DNA of 33,984 bases from Mesorhizobium sp. L2C084A000 (GCF_000502875.1 NZ_AYWX01000009.1:160528-194511); one strand, 5' to 3'; positions 9,379 through 18,580 are shown, numbered from the stretch's first letter. Program-made: numbers and translations. Notes: generated from the letters alone by a model not told the origin.

Positions 9379-10635
9379 ATGGCGCAAAAGGAACATTTTG
9401 GCGTAGCATTGAGCGACGCGGTCAGGCTCGATGAATTCAATTTCGCGGGGATCGTGAAAGGTCTTCCAGCGAAAGCGCGCATGGTGCTGTCGGCGGCGAT
9501 GAACCTGCCGCGCGGTTCGCTCAAGGTCAGGCTGCCGGACGGCCGTGCCGTCCTCGTCGGCGGCAAGGGACCTGGCCCAGATGCCGAACTGGTGTTGAAG
9601 AATTGGCGCTTGCCGGGCCGCGCCTTTTCCGGCGGCACGATCGGCGTTGCCGAATCCTATATGGACGGCGATTGGGAAAGCCCTGATGTGACCAGCTTCC
9701 TGGAGCTGTTCGTGGTCAATTCGGTCATCGGCGAGCGTATCGCGGGCGGCACCAGTTGGCTGATCAACACCGTCCAGCGCATCCGCCACTGGTTCAACCA
9801 GAACACGCGCACCGGTTCGAAACGCAATATCTCCGCGCATTACGACCTCGGCAACGCCTTCTACAAGGAATGGCTCGATCCGAGCATGACCTATTCTTCG
9901 GCGCTCTACACGACCGGTGCCAACGACCTGGAAGGCGCCCAGGCCGCCAAATATCGCGCTCTGGCGAAGGATACAGGGATCGGTCCGAAGGACCATGTGC
10001 TGGAAATCGGCTGCGGCTGGGGTGGCTTCGCCGAATTCGCGGCGCGCGAGATCGGCTGCCGCGTGACCGGGCTGACGATCAGCCGCGAGCAGCACGATTT
10101 TGCCACGGCTCGCATCGCCAAGGCTGGCCTTGCCGACAAGGTCGACATCAAGCTGCAGGATTATCGCGACGAAACCGGCACCTATGACCGCATCGCCTCG
10201 ATCGAGATGTTCGAGGCGGTCGGCGAGAAATACTGGCCGGTGTTTTTCGGCAAGATGAAGGCCTGCCTGAGGCCTGGGGGCACTGCCGGCCTGCAGATCA
10301 TCACCATCAACGAAGCCGCCTACGACACCTATCGCGCAAGGCCGGATTTCATCCAGCGCTACGTCTTCCCGGGCGGCATGCTGCCGACACCGTCGATCCT
10401 GAAGGCACTGGGCAAGGATCATGGCCTCGCCCACCTGCGCGAGCGCGTCTTTCCCGACGACTACGCGCGCACGCTCGCCGAATGGCGCCACCGGTTCCGG
10501 GCGTCATGGGAGAAGATCGTTCCGCTCGGCTTCGACGACCGCTTCAAGAAGCTCTGGGAGTTCTACCTGCACTATTGCGAAGCCGGCTTCCGCGCCAGCT
10601 ACATCGACGTGCGCCAGGTGGTCTACAAGGCGTAA
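9379..10635 (+). CDS. cfa: Cyclopropane-fatty-acyl-phospholipid synthase family methyltransferase
   Basis: A 418-residue SAM-dependent enzyme that adds a methylene bridge to unsaturated acyl chains of membrane phospholipids. An N-terminal lipid-binding region (to about 140; VRLPDGRAVLVGG, SYMDGDWESPDV) precedes the methyltransferase core. Core motifs are ISAHYDLGNAFYKEWLD, MTYSSALY, the SAM motif LEIGCGWGG (residues 208-216), GLTISREQHDFA, DRIASIEMFEAVGEKYW, QIITINE and YVFPGGMLPT. All are standard for the family. I take ATG 9379 (MAQKEHFG) with CAGGGG upstream; a frame extension to 9316 is possible. Rhizobia often have more than one CFA-like gene, so which one makes the bulk lipid is not clear. 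It converges on the cpdB-like gene. Confidence 0.92.
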   Translation: MAQKEHFGVALSDAVRLDEFNFAGIVKGLPAKARMVLSAAMNLPRGSLKVRLPDGRAVLVGGKGPGPDAELVLKNWRLPGRAFSGGTIGVAESYMDGDWESPDVTSFLELFVVNSVIGERIAGGTSWLINTVQRIRHWFNQNTRTGSKRNISAHYDLGNAFYKEWLDPSMTYSSALYTTGANDLEGAQAAKYRALAKDTGIGPKDHVLEIGCGWGGFAEFAAREIGCRVTGLTISREQHDFATARIAKAGLADKVDIKLQDYRDETGTYDRIASIEMFEAVGEKYWPVFFGKMKACLRPGGTAGLQIITINEAAYDTYRARPDFIQRYVFPGGMLPTPSILKALGKDHGLAHLRERVFPDDYARTLAEWRHRFRASWEKIVPLGFDDRFKKLWEFYLHYCEAGFRASYIDVRQVVYKA

Positions 10636-10675
10636 ATCGACACGCTCTTCGATTTTCATTGCCGCTGACCAAGCG

Positions 10676-10697
10676 ATGTCGAGCACGATCTCGACAT
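10676..10697. terminator. Inverted repeat between convergent genes
   Basis: A perfect 8-bp stem (atgtcgag at 10676-10683, ctcgacat at 10690-10697) with a 6-base loop lies between the convergent cfa and cpdB-like stop codons. It lacks a T-run, so terminator function is uncertain. Confidence 0.35.
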
Positions 10698-10720
10698 GGC
10701 CGCGCGGTCGCCGTCACCCT

Positions 10721-12700
10721 TCAAAGCAGGATGCGGTATTTCGCGAATCCTGCCTCGCCCTCGCCCGCCGGCTCGATCTTCAGCGATTTCACCTGCGCAA
10801 TGAAATCCTTGGCCTTGGGGCCGGTTTCGAACACGGCGCTGGCTCCAGGCAGCGGTGCGAACGACCAGTTGTCGTCCGCCGACGGATTGATCGTGCCCTC
10901 GCTGACGATATAGCGGACGATGACGTCGCGATTGGTGTCCGGTGCTTCGTAGATGATCTTCGAGGCATTGATGTCGGGGAAATTGCCGCCGCCACCAGCC
11001 CGGTAATTGTTGGTCGCGATGACGAATTTCTGTTTGGGATCAATTGGTTTTCCATCGAAACTCAGGTCGACGATGCGATTGGCGCCAGCGTTGGCCAGCC
11101 CGCCCTTGGCATCGTATTTCGACGGCTGCGACAGATCGATCTTGTAGGTGACGCCGTCGATGACGTCGAAATTGTAGGACGGAAAATCGGTGTTGATGAG
11201 GGTCTGGTCGGCCTTATCAGGCTCGATCCGGTTGAAGATGCCGGCCGACATTTCCAGCCACTCCTTGACCTGCGCACCGGTTATTTCGACCGCCCGCACG
11301 GTGTTCGGATAGAGATAGAGGTCGGCAACGTTCTTGATGGCGATGTCGCCTGCCGGCACGTCGGTATAGTAGTCGGCGCCGTTGCGCCCACCGGCCTTGA
11401 AGGGAGCGGCGGCCGACAGCAGCGGCACGTCCTTCCATTGCGTGTTCTTGAGAATTTCCTTGAGGTACCAGGTCTGCGCCTGGCTGACGACCTGCACCGA
11501 CGGATCGTCGGCGACCAGCGCGAAATAGGAATAGAGCGGCGCGGAGGTCTTGCCGACAGGGCGGCGCACATAGGCCAGTGTCGCCTGGTGGTCCTGTTCG
11601 AGGGCCGCGATGATGCGCTTGTCGTCCGGGACAGTCGGCTTGTTCTTGTTGTCGACGCGTTCGAAGATCGGCCGCGCCTCGGAAGTGGCTGAAACGACCT
11701 TCCATTTCGAGGCGTCACGTTCCAGCATCAGGTCGACCAGCCCCATATGCGAGCCCCAGAAGCCGCCCATGACGGCGGGCTTGCCCTGCAGCGTGCCTTT
11801 CTGCGTGTCGACACCATCGAGCGACTGGAAATCCTTCTTGCCGGGGAACACCAGATGCTGGTGACCGGTGAACACCGCATCGATGCCGTCGACACCGGCG
11901 ACGAAGAACGAGGCGTTCTCCATCATCTCGCCCTGCTTCACATCGATGCCGGAATGCGAGAGCGCAATGACGATGTCGGCGCCCTCCTCCTTCATCTGCG
12001 GCACCCAGGCCTTGGCCGCCTCGACGATGTCGCGCGTCTTGACGTTGCCTTCCAGGTTCTTGAGATCCCAAACCATGATCTGCGGCGGCACGAAGCCGAT
12101 AATGCCGATCCTGATCGGCTGCTCGGCGCCCGCGCCGTCCTTTATCTTCTTGTCGAGGATGACATAGGGCTTGAGATAGAGCTTGTCGTCGCGCGGGTTA
12201 GCGGCAAGCTCGGTCCCGCGGATCAAATTGGCGCAGACGAAGGGAAAATTGGCACCGGCCAGCACCTTGTCCAGGAACGACAGGCCGTAGTTGAACTCGT
12301 GGTTGCCCAGTGTCGAGCACTCGTAGCCGAGCAGGTTCATGCCTTTCATGACCGGATGCAGGTCGCCGTCCTTCAGCCCCTTCTCATAGGCGATGTAGTC
12401 GCCCATCGGATTGCCCTGCAGCAGGTCGCCATTGTCGATCAGCATCGAATTCACGGCTTCCTTGCGCACAGCATCGATGAGAGACGCCGTGCGCGACAGA
12501 CCCAGCGTGTCGTTCGCTTTGTCGGCGTAGTAATCGTAAGGCAGCACGTTCACATGGATGTCGGTGGTTTCCATGATCCGAAGATGGGCCTGGTTGCCTT
12601 GAGCGCGGGCGGAGAACGGATGCAGCATGATCAGTGCCCCTGCGGCGGCGGCACCCGCAAGGAGATCGCGGCGGGATACGGGATGGAGCAGTTGCGACAT
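10721..12700 (-). CDS. cpdB: 2',3'-cyclic-nucleotide 2'-phosphodiesterase/3'-nucleotidase, Tat-exported
   Basis: A 659-residue periplasmic enzyme that hydrolyses 2',3'-cyclic nucleotides and 3'-nucleotides to nucleosides. A twin-arginine signal ([17 protein letters not shown], cleavage near SARA) opens the protein. The metallophosphatase domain has [44 protein letters not shown] and [10 protein letters not shown]. The C-terminal nucleotidase domain (about 400-620) includes [20 protein letters not shown] and [14 protein letters not shown]. Length and NPMGDY favour CpdB over plain UshA. The ATG at 12700 has GAGGAG at good spacing and places the Tat motif nine residues in. Nucleotide scavenging for phosphate or nitrogen is the likely role. 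It is transcribed alone. Confidence 0.92.
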   Translation of the reverse strand: MSQLLHPVSRRDLLAGAAAAGALIMLHPFSARAQGNQAHLRIMETTDIHVNVLPYDYYADKANDTLGLSRTASLIDAVRKEAVNSMLIDNGDLLQGNPMGDYIAYEKGLKDGDLHPVMKGMNLLGYECSTLGNHEFNYGLSFLDKVLAGANFPFVCANLIRGTELAANPRDDKLYLKPYVILDKKIKDGAGAEQPIRIGIIGFVPPQIMVWDLKNLEGNVKTRDIVEAAKAWVPQMKEEGADIVIALSHSGIDVKQGEMMENASFFVAGVDGIDAVFTGHQHLVFPGKKDFQSLDGVDTQKGTLQGKPAVMGGFWGSHMGLVDLMLERDASKWKVVSATSEARPIFERVDNKNKPTVPDDKRIIAALEQDHQATLAYVRRPVGKTSAPLYSYFALVADDPSVQVVSQAQTWYLKEILKNTQWKDVPLLSAAAPFKAGGRNGADYYTDVPAGDIAIKNVADLYLYPNTVRAVEITGAQVKEWLEMSAGIFNRIEPDKADQTLINTDFPSYNFDVIDGVTYKIDLSQPSKYDAKGGLANAGANRIVDLSFDGKPIDPKQKFVIATNNYRAGGGGNFPDINASKIIYEAPDTNRDVIVRYIVSEGTINPSADDNWSFAPLPGASAVFETGPKAKDFIAQVKSLKIEPAGEGEAGFAKYRILL

Positions 12701-12848
12701 GTTTTCTCCTCGACAACCTGACAAAGCCCTGCCCCGAAGCGAACTTCGCTCTGAAACCTGCTTAAGTCCATTCAACAAGTCGCGCGCATGAAGCCGTCAG
12801 TCCATCAGCAACAGATTGACGTGCGCATGAACGATCGGGGCGAAGAAA

Positions 12849-14114
12849 TCAGCCCTTGTCGTCGTCGCCCTGGGTGATCAGCCGCGCGCTACGTTGCCCC
12901 GTCGCGTAGATCCATAGCCAGCTCAGCGAAACCGCAAGCCGGTTGCGAAAGCCGATCAGGAAATAGATGTGCGCCACTCCCCACAGCCACCAGGCGAGCC
13001 AGCCGGTGAGCTTGATCCAGCCGAAATCGATGGCAGCGGCGCGTTTGCCGATCGTCGCCAGATCGCCGGCATGCCTGTAGTGGAAAGGACGCGCGGTCGT
13101 GTCGCCGCCGAGCCTGGCCTTGATGGTGGCCGCAACATGTCGGCCCTCCTGTTTGGCGGAAGGCGCCACGCCGGGAACCGGCCGCCCGTCCGGCCGCAGC
13201 ACATGAGCGGCGTCGCCGATGACAAAGATCTCCGGGCTGCCGGGCACGCTGAGGTCAGGCTCGACCAGCACCCTGCCCGCGCGGTCCGCCTTCGCTCCCA
13301 GCCATTCAGCGGCTGGCGAAGCGGCAACGCCGGCTGCCCACAGGATCGTTCGGGCTGCCAGTTGCTTATCGCCAAACACAACACCTTCGGCGTCGCAGCG
13401 CGTGACGGCCCGGCCGAGCTCGACCGTCACGCCGAGCCGCTCGAGCGCTTTGCTGGCATAGTCGGAAAGTTTCAGTGCGAAATTGGCCAGAATGCGGTCG
13501 CCGGCCTCGATCAGCACCACGCGCGTCTGCCGCGTGTCGATGTTGCGGAATTCGCCGCGCAGCGTGTCATGCGCCAACTCGACGATGGTGCCGGCAAGCT
13601 CGACGCCGGTCGGCCCGCCGCCGACGATCGCAATGGTCAGCAACGCCTGGCGTTCGGCGGGATCGGTCTCCCGCTCGGCCTGCTCGAAGGCCAGGAGAAT
13701 TCGCCGCCGAATGGTGGTGGCGTCCTCCAGCGTCTTCAGGCCAGGCGCGAACGGCTCCCATTCGTCATGGCCGAAATAGGCGTGGCGGGCACCGGTGGCG
13801 AGCACCAGCGTGTCGTAGGCGACCGCGCTGCCGTCATCGAGCAGCACGCGCTTGCCGGCGCGGTCGACACCGGTGACATTGGCGAGCAGCGTCGTCACAT
13901 CCTTGCGCTTGCGCAGGAGGTGGCGGATCGGCCAGGCAATTTCGGAGGTGGCCAGCGCCGTCGTCGCCACCTGGTAGAGCAGCGGCTGGAAGAGGTGATG
14001 GTTGCGCTTGTCGATCATGGTGATACGGACCGGCGAGCCAACAAGCGCACCGGTGAACTCGAGGCCGCCGAAACCTGCGCCGACAACGACGACATGATGC
14101 CTGGCTTCGTTCAT
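12849..14114 (-). CDS. ndh: Type II NADH dehydrogenase (NDH-2), FAD-dependent
   Basis: A 421-residue flavoprotein that oxidises NADH and reduces quinone without pumping protons. The FAD-binding motif VVVGAGFGGLEF is at the N-terminus. NHHLFQPLLYQVATTAL and TLVLATGARHAYFG follow, then the NADH motif AIVGGGPTGVELAGTIVEL, then IFVIGDAAHV and PGVAPSAKQEGRHVA. The C-terminal segment is hydrophobic and Trp-rich (LTGWLAWWLWGVAHIYFLIGF), the membrane anchor typical of NDH-2. The start ATG 14114 gives MNEARHHV; a GTG two codons earlier is the alternative and the ribosome site is weak. The gene is divergent from the 5-formyl-THF cyclo-ligase gene. Confidence 0.92.
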   Translation of the reverse strand: MNEARHHVVVVGAGFGGLEFTGALVGSPVRITMIDKRNHHLFQPLLYQVATTALATSEIAWPIRHLLRKRKDVTTLLANVTGVDRAGKRVLLDDGSAVAYDTLVLATGARHAYFGHDEWEPFAPGLKTLEDATTIRRRILLAFEQAERETDPAERQALLTIAIVGGGPTGVELAGTIVELAHDTLRGEFRNIDTRQTRVVLIEAGDRILANFALKLSDYASKALERLGVTVELGRAVTRCDAEGVVFGDKQLAARTILWAAGVAASPAAEWLGAKADRAGRVLVEPDLSVPGSPEIFVIGDAAHVLRPDGRPVPGVAPSAKQEGRHVAATIKARLGGDTTARPFHYRHAGDLATIGKRAAAIDFGWIKLTGWLAWWLWGVAHIYFLIGFRNRLAVSLSWLWIYATGQRSARLITQGDDDKG

Positions 14115-14169
14115 TTCGTTCACCCCGAATAGCAAGATTGCCTGTCCTGGATGTAGGTATTTTTGTGCA

Positions 14170-14210
14170 ATGCAACAACAGATGACAGTGCCCGAGACTC
14201 GTCGTTGCAT
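14170..14210. promoter_or_regulatory. Inverted repeat between divergent ndh and 5-FCL genes
   Basis: ATGCAAC (14170-14176) and GTTGCAT (14204-14210) form a perfect 7-bp inverted repeat with a 27-base spacer. It lies inside the 163-bp region that must contain both divergent promoters. It may be a repressor or activator site. No regulator is identified. Confidence 0.3.
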
Positions 14211-14277
14211 GTCGTGAACGCACATGTTGTATCGTATCGCGAGGTATAGCGTCATCGAACACGCGATGAGGTGAGGC

Positions 14278-14931
14278 ATGGCCAACGATCGTGACGACGA
14301 TGCTCCGGCGCAGTATTCTTCGCCGCCCTGTTTCATGCACGAACTCGATCCGCAATTCCGTGCGCCTTCGAGCGACTGGACCGATGTGAGACGCTGGCGC
14401 AAAGCCGAGCGCGAACGCCTGATCGCCGCGCGTCTTGCTGTTTCGGCCGACGCCCGAACGGTAATGTCGCAAAGCATTGCGGAAAGCCTCGACGCGATCA
14501 TCGGCGAGATCGCCGGGCGCATGGTCAGTCTCTATTGGCCGTTTCGTGGCGAGCCGGATTTGCGGCCTTGGATGGCGTCCATAAACGAACGCGGCGGCCG
14601 CACCGCCCTGCCCATCGTCATCGAGAAGGGGCAGCCGCTGATCTTTCGCGCCTACAAAGCGGGCGACCGGTTGGAGAAAGGTGTCTGGAATATCCCGATC
14701 CCGGCCGAGGGCGATCCGGTGCTGCCGGACATCGTCATCTCGCCGATCGTCGGTATCGATCCCCAGAACTACCGCCTGGGGTATGGCGGCGGTTTCTTCG
14801 ACCGTACGCTGGCAGCGATGCCGTTCAAGCCGCTGGTCATCGGCGTCGGCTACGAATTGCAGCGCATCGCGACCATCTACCCGCAGCCGCACGATATCCC
14901 GATGGATCGGGTGGTAACGGCGGTCAGCTAG
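14278..14931 (+). CDS. 5-formyltetrahydrofolate cyclo-ligase
   Basis: This enzyme converts 5-formyl-THF to 5,10-methenyl-THF using ATP and returns stored folate to the one-carbon pool. The 217-residue protein has the basic N-terminal helix (WRKAERERLIAARLAVSADAR), VSLYWPFRGEPDLRPW, ALPIV, GVWNIPIPAEGDPV and the nucleotide-binding signature YRLGYGGGFFDRTL. About 38 extra residues precede the core, with the motif SSPPCFMHELDP. The ATG at 14278 follows GAGGTGAGG. I see no 6S RNA in the short upstream region, although such RNAs neighbour this gene in some bacteria. Confidence 0.93.
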   Translation: MANDRDDDAPAQYSSPPCFMHELDPQFRAPSSDWTDVRRWRKAERERLIAARLAVSADARTVMSQSIAESLDAIIGEIAGRMVSLYWPFRGEPDLRPWMASINERGGRTALPIVIEKGQPLIFRAYKAGDRLEKGVWNIPIPAEGDPVLPDIVISPIVGIDPQNYRLGYGGGFFDRTLAAMPFKPLVIGVGYELQRIATIYPQPHDIPMDRVVTAVS

Positions 14932-15032
14932 CCCAGGCCCCACAGGGTGGTTAGCGGCCTGTCAGCAGCCAGGTTGTCATGGTTCGTCTCGATGGATCGC
15001 AGAGGCATTCGGGATTGACCCAAGGCACCCAC

Positions 15033-15220
15033 CTTCGTCATCCACGGGCGAAGCAGGAGCGAAGCTCCGTCGCGGAGACCCGAGGATCCATGCCGTGACC
15101 TTGACCAAGGAATGCAGCCGAGCAGAACTCTGCACCGTAGTGACGCTTTGAAGTCGCGGCATGGATCCTCGGGTCTGCGCTGCGTCGCTACACTCCTTGC
15201 TCCGCCCGTGGATGACGAAG
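15033..15220. repeat. 188-bp palindromic intergenic element
   Basis: This element fills most of the 364-bp gene-free gap 14932-15295. The outer arms, cttcgtcatccacgggcg at 15033-15050 and its exact complement at 15203-15220, pair over 18 bp. The inner arms, agacccgaggatccatgccg at 15076-15095 and the complement at 15157-15176, pair over 20 bp. The bases between the arms also pair with a few mismatches and an offset. The loop (15096-15156) is 61 bases. No reading frame is supported inside it. It looks like a non-autonomous palindromic repeat of the kind dispersed in rhizobial genomes. The rest of the gap shows nothing recognisable. Confidence 0.85.
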
Positions 15221-15295
15221 TGACGCCCGTTTCCGCAAGTCGAAGGCAGGTGGTTTGTCTATGCAGCGACCCGTCAGAACTTCTGTGTCGAGGAA

Positions 15296-15769
15296 CTAGG
15301 CCATCTCCGGCTTCATGCCCATGGCCGTACGGTCGACGATCTCACGCAAGGCGAACGACGAATTGATCTTGGTCACATGCGGCATCGCCGACAGCCATTC
15401 CTTGTGGATTCGCTCATAGTCGACGAGATCCTTGGCCGCGATCCTCAGGATGTAGTCATATTCGCCCGACATCAGATGGCAGGACAGCACGTTCGGGCAG
15501 CGTTTGATCGCCGCCTCGAAATCCGACAGAGTCTTCTCGAACTGTCCCGACAGCGATATGTGCACGATCGCCGTCATCTGGTGGCCAAGTGCTGTATTGG
15601 AAAGCCGGGCATGATAGCCACGGATGGTTCCGGATTTCTCCAGATTGTCGAGCCGGCGCGAACAGGCCGACTGCGATAGGCCGACCTTTTCGGCAAGTGC
15701 CGCGTTGGGTATCCTGCCATCCTTCTGCAATGCCTCAAGAATGGCGATATCAATCCTGTCGAGCGTCAT
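15296..15769 (-). CDS. Lrp/AsnC family transcriptional regulator, likely activator of ald
   Basis: A 157-residue regulator with an N-terminal winged helix-turn-helix (LDRIDIAILEALQKDGRIPN, ALAEKVGLSQSACSRRLDNLEKSG) and a C-terminal RAM/AsnC ligand-binding domain (HQMTAIVHISLSG, CPNVLSCHLMSGEYDYILRIAAKD, HVTKINSSFALREIV). The ATG at 15769 gives the family's usual MTLDRIDIAIL start; a frame extension upstream is not conserved in style. The gene is divergent from alanine dehydrogenase with 155 bp between starts. In rhizobia such a regulator (AldR type) responds to alanine and activates aldA. That role here is inferred from position. Confidence 0.92.
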   Translation of the reverse strand: MTLDRIDIAILEALQKDGRIPNAALAEKVGLSQSACSRRLDNLEKSGTIRGYHARLSNTALGHQMTAIVHISLSGQFEKTLSDFEAAIKRCPNVLSCHLMSGEYDYILRIAAKDLVDYERIHKEWLSAMPHVTKINSSFALREIVDRTAMGMKPEMA

Positions 15770-15770
15770 T

Positions 15771-15866
15771 ATTCGTGAATCCTGCGAATATCTTGTTATT
15801 TCGCGCAACGATTATCGAAACCGGCCGGTTGGCGCAAGCGCATTCGCAAACACCTGCGCAACGATT
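15771..15866. promoter_or_regulatory. Candidate Lrp-type operators between lrp and ald
   Basis: Three signals lie in this region. ATTCG-N9-CGAAT (15771-15789) is a 19-bp interrupted palindrome directly upstream of the regulator's start. It overlaps a second palindrome GCGAA...TTCGC (15784-15804) separated by a T/A-rich core. The 11-bp sequence gcgcaacgatt occurs twice (15803-15813 and 15856-15866), 53 bp apart, about five helical turns. Lrp-family octamers commonly bind several phased weak palindromes, so the arrangement fits autoregulation plus control of ald. This is inference from pattern. Confidence 0.45.
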
Positions 15867-15924
15867 CGTGGTTCACTCCATCCATACAGGGAACGAGCCC
15901 AAAGGGCCGGATCAGGAGAAGAAA

Positions 15925-17040
15925 ATGCGCGTCGGCTGCCCCAAGGAAATCAAGAACCACGAATACCGCGTCGGCCTCACTCCCGGCTCGGTCCGCGAAT
16001 ATGTCGCCCATGGCCACGAAGTGCTGGTCGAGACCGGCGCCGGGGCCGGCATCGGCGCCGATGACAACGCCTATCGCGCCGCCGGCGCCACGATTGCCAA
16101 GACGGCCGCCGAGGTGTTCGCCAGGTCGGACATGATCGTCAAGGTCAAGGAACCGCAGCCCAGCGAATGGGCGCAGCTTCGCGAAGGCCAGATCCTGTAC
16201 ACCTACCTCCACCTGGCGCCGGATCCGGAGCAGACCAAGGGCCTGCTTGCGTCCGGCGTGACGGCAATCGCCTACGAGACTGTGACCGACGACCGTGGCG
16301 GCCTGCCGCTGCTGGCGCCGATGTCGGAAGTTGCCGGACGCCTGTCGATCCAGGCCGGCGCCACGGCGCTGCAGAAGGCCAATGGCGGCCGCGGTGTGCT
16401 GCTGGGTGGCGTGCCCGGCGTGCTGCCCGGCAAGGTCACCGTGCTCGGCGGTGGCGTCGTCGGCCTGCACGCGGCCAGGATGGCGGCCGGCCTTGGCGCC
16501 GACGTCACCATCATCGACCGCTCGATCCCGCGCCTGCGCCAGCTCGACGACCTCTTCGCCGGCCGCGTCCACACCCGTTACTCGACTGTCGAGGCGCTGG
16601 AAGAAGAGTGTTTTTCAGCCGACATCGTCGTCGGCGCGGTGCTGATCCCGGGTGCCGCGGCACCAAAACTGGTTTCGCGCGAAATGCTGTCGGGCATGAA
16701 GAAAGGCTCGGTGCTGGTCGACGTCGCCATCGACCAGGGCGGCTGCTTCGAGACTTCGCACGCCACCACTCATGCCGAGCCGACCTATGAGGTCGACGGC
16801 GTCATCCACTATTGCGTCGCCAACATGCCGGGTGCCGTGCCGGTCACTTCGGCCCACGCGCTCAACAACGCGACGCTGCACTATGGCCTGCAGCTTGCCG
16901 ACAAGGGCCTGAAGGCGCTGGTCGACGATCATCACCTGCGCAACGGCCTCAATGTCCATAAAGGCAAGATCACCAACCGGGCAGTCGCCGAGGCGCTCGG
17001 CTACGAACTGGTCGAGCCGAAAGCCGTTCTTGCCGCCTGA
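15925..17040 (+). CDS. ald: Alanine dehydrogenase
   Basis: The enzyme interconverts L-alanine and pyruvate plus ammonia with NAD+. The 371-residue length is typical. The protein begins [20 protein letters not shown] with Arg15 of the pyruvate site. It continues with [11 protein letters not shown] (catalytic-site Lys), [10 protein letters not shown] (active-site His), the NAD-binding [17 protein letters not shown], and [14 protein letters not shown] (Asp near 270). The ATG has AGGAG seven bases upstream. It is divergent from the Lrp-type regulator and followed by a strong terminator, so it forms a single-gene unit. In rhizobia alanine dehydrogenase is linked to alanine catabolism and to alanine release in bacteroids. 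Confidence 0.97.
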   Translation: MRVGCPKEIKNHEYRVGLTPGSVREYVAHGHEVLVETGAGAGIGADDNAYRAAGATIAKTAAEVFARSDMIVKVKEPQPSEWAQLREGQILYTYLHLAPDPEQTKGLLASGVTAIAYETVTDDRGGLPLLAPMSEVAGRLSIQAGATALQKANGGRGVLLGGVPGVLPGKVTVLGGGVVGLHAARMAAGLGADVTIIDRSIPRLRQLDDLFAGRVHTRYSTVEALEEECFSADIVVGAVLIPGAAAPKLVSREMLSGMKKGSVLVDVAIDQGGCFETSHATTHAEPTYEVDGVIHYCVANMPGAVPVTSAHALNNATLHYGLQLADKGLKALVDDHHLRNGLNVHKGKITNRAVAEALGYELVEPKAVLAA

Positions 17041-17072
17041 TTTTTCGCGAAAACAGCTCCTTTCAATCCAGC

Positions 17073-17101
17073 CCGCCGGTTCCAAGCCGGCGGTTTTTTT
17101 T
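17073..17101 (+). terminator. Rho-independent terminator of ald
   Basis: A perfect 7-bp stem (ccgccgg 17073-17079, ccggcgg 17087-17093) with a 7-base loop is followed by eight T. It begins 32 bases after the ald stop. Confidence 0.92.
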
Positions 17102-17248
17102 CTTGCGAGCCTGTTTTTCAGGCAAAGCTTGGTGTCGAACCACGTGACGCAACGGCACTTTGCTCATCATTGTTGCATATTTGTCATTCCCGTACCGGCC
17201 GACTCCCTGCTAGAGACATTCTGGGTTTATTCATTGGGGTACGGGCAT

Positions 17249-18556
17249 ATGTTCATTCGCACATCCGCGAAATCTTTTCTTCTTGGTGCTGTTTCTGCTG
17301 TAGCTTTGATGTCTGCTGCTCATGCAGCTGACGTCGTGCAACCGGTAGAAGAAGCTGCCGGCTTTAACTGGAGCGGCCTCTACGTTGGTTTTGGCGTCGG
17401 TGCCGGTGCCAACGTACACAAGCTCGGCAGCGATTTTATTCCAATCTCGCTGAACGGCATTGGTGGCGAAGGCGTCTATGGTGAGCTGACGGTTGGCTAT
17501 GACTATATGGTCTCGCCCCGGTTCCTCATCGGAGGTCTGCTGGACGCTCACGTCGGCAACATCGGGACCACGCTGGACATTACGGGGTTCGACGCTTCGA
17601 TCAAGGAAACCTACGGTTTCGACGCTGGCCTGCGTCTCGGCTACCTCTTGACGCCGAACACTCTGGGTTACGTGCTGGGTGGCTATTCCTGGCAGAAGTA
17701 CAAGCTCGATACGAACGCCGGCTTCGACTTTGATTGGGATCAAAGCGGGTATTTTGTCGGAGGTGGCATCGAAACGGCCATCAACAGCAATTGGACGATC
17801 AAGACTGAGTATCGCTATACGCGCTTCGGGACCAAGGACGATCTTCTTTCCGACGCTGGCCTTGTCGGAGTTCCGGACGGTCTCCTCAATCTTGACACCT
17901 CGCGCCATACCTTCCAGATCGCAGCCAATTACCGTTTCGGTGCGCAGAACGGCGGCGGTGCTGCCTTCGAGACGCCAGCCTACAACTGGACCGGCTTCTA
18001 CATCGGCGGCGCTGGTGGCGCCGGTGCATCCGTGCATCAGATCAACGTTCCGCCGCTCGGCGACCTGGAATTCAATGGTCTCGGTGGCGAAGGTGCCTTT
18101 GGTGAACTGAACGTCGGCTACGATCATGACTTCGGCAGCTGGGTCGCAGGCGTCATGGTCGATGCACGCTACTCCGGCATGACTTCCGAACTGGAGCTCG
18201 GCGGCGGATCGATCAACGTCGATACCGACTATGGGTTCGATGTGTTGGGCCGCGTCGGCATGAAGATGAACGAATCGACCCTTGCCTATGCGCTTGCCGG
18301 CTATAGCTGGCAGCATTTCGATCTGAACGCTTCCGATCCGATCGGCGACATTCTCGACTGGGGTTCCAGCGGTTTCTCGGTTGGTGGCGGCCTTGAAACG
18401 GCTCTGTCCAGCAACGTTACCGTCGGTCTCGAATATCGCTATTCGCAGTTCGCCAAGAAGGACTTTTCTTCGGAATTCGGCGCACCTGACGACACCCTTA
18501 CCGCGACTTCCTCTTTCCACACCGTGGGTCTCGGCGCGAAGTACAAGTTCAACTAA
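17249..18556 (+). CDS. Outer-membrane protein with two tandem Omp25/31-type beta-barrel units
   Basis: A 435-residue exported protein. The signal peptide (MFIRTSAKSFLLGAVSAVAL...) is cleaved after AHA at residue 26. Two homologous units follow. Unit 1 (about 39-232) runs from FNWSGLYVGFGVGAGANVH to FQIAANYRFG. Unit 2 (about 245-435) runs from YNWTGFYIGGAGGAGASVH to VGLGAKYKFN. Matching blocks include GGEGVYGELTVGYD / GGEGAFGELNVGYD, GYVLGGYSWQKYKL / AYALAGYSWQHFDL, VGGGIETA / VGGGLETA and EYRYTRFGTKDD / EYRYSQFAKKDF. Each resembles one 8-stranded outer-membrane barrel of the Omp25/31 family, so the gene is an internal duplication. Codon use is less GC-rich than its neighbours, as expected for an abundant protein. 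A strong terminator follows. Function beyond envelope structure is unknown. Confidence 0.88.
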   Translation: MFIRTSAKSFLLGAVSAVALMSAAHAADVVQPVEEAAGFNWSGLYVGFGVGAGANVHKLGSDFIPISLNGIGGEGVYGELTVGYDYMVSPRFLIGGLLDAHVGNIGTTLDITGFDASIKETYGFDAGLRLGYLLTPNTLGYVLGGYSWQKYKLDTNAGFDFDWDQSGYFVGGGIETAINSNWTIKTEYRYTRFGTKDDLLSDAGLVGVPDGLLNLDTSRHTFQIAANYRFGAQNGGGAAFETPAYNWTGFYIGGAGGAGASVHQINVPPLGDLEFNGLGGEGAFGELNVGYDHDFGSWVAGVMVDARYSGMTSELELGGGSINVDTDYGFDVLGRVGMKMNESTLAYALAGYSWQHFDLNASDPIGDILDWGSSGFSVGGGLETALSSNVTVGLEYRYSQFAKKDFSSEFGAPDDTLTATSSFHTVGLGAKYKFN

Positions 18557-18580
18557 AAGGCCCTCCAGCCAAACAGTTGC

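Noticed and set aside
11747..12721. 324-codon plus-strand frame opposite the cpdB-like gene
   Set aside because: It is a mirror of a clear metallophosphatase gene and has no independent motif.
14115..14277. Possible 6S RNA upstream of the 5-formyl-THF cyclo-ligase gene
   Set aside because: The gap is only 163 bp, must hold two promoters, and shows no long closed stem with a central bubble.
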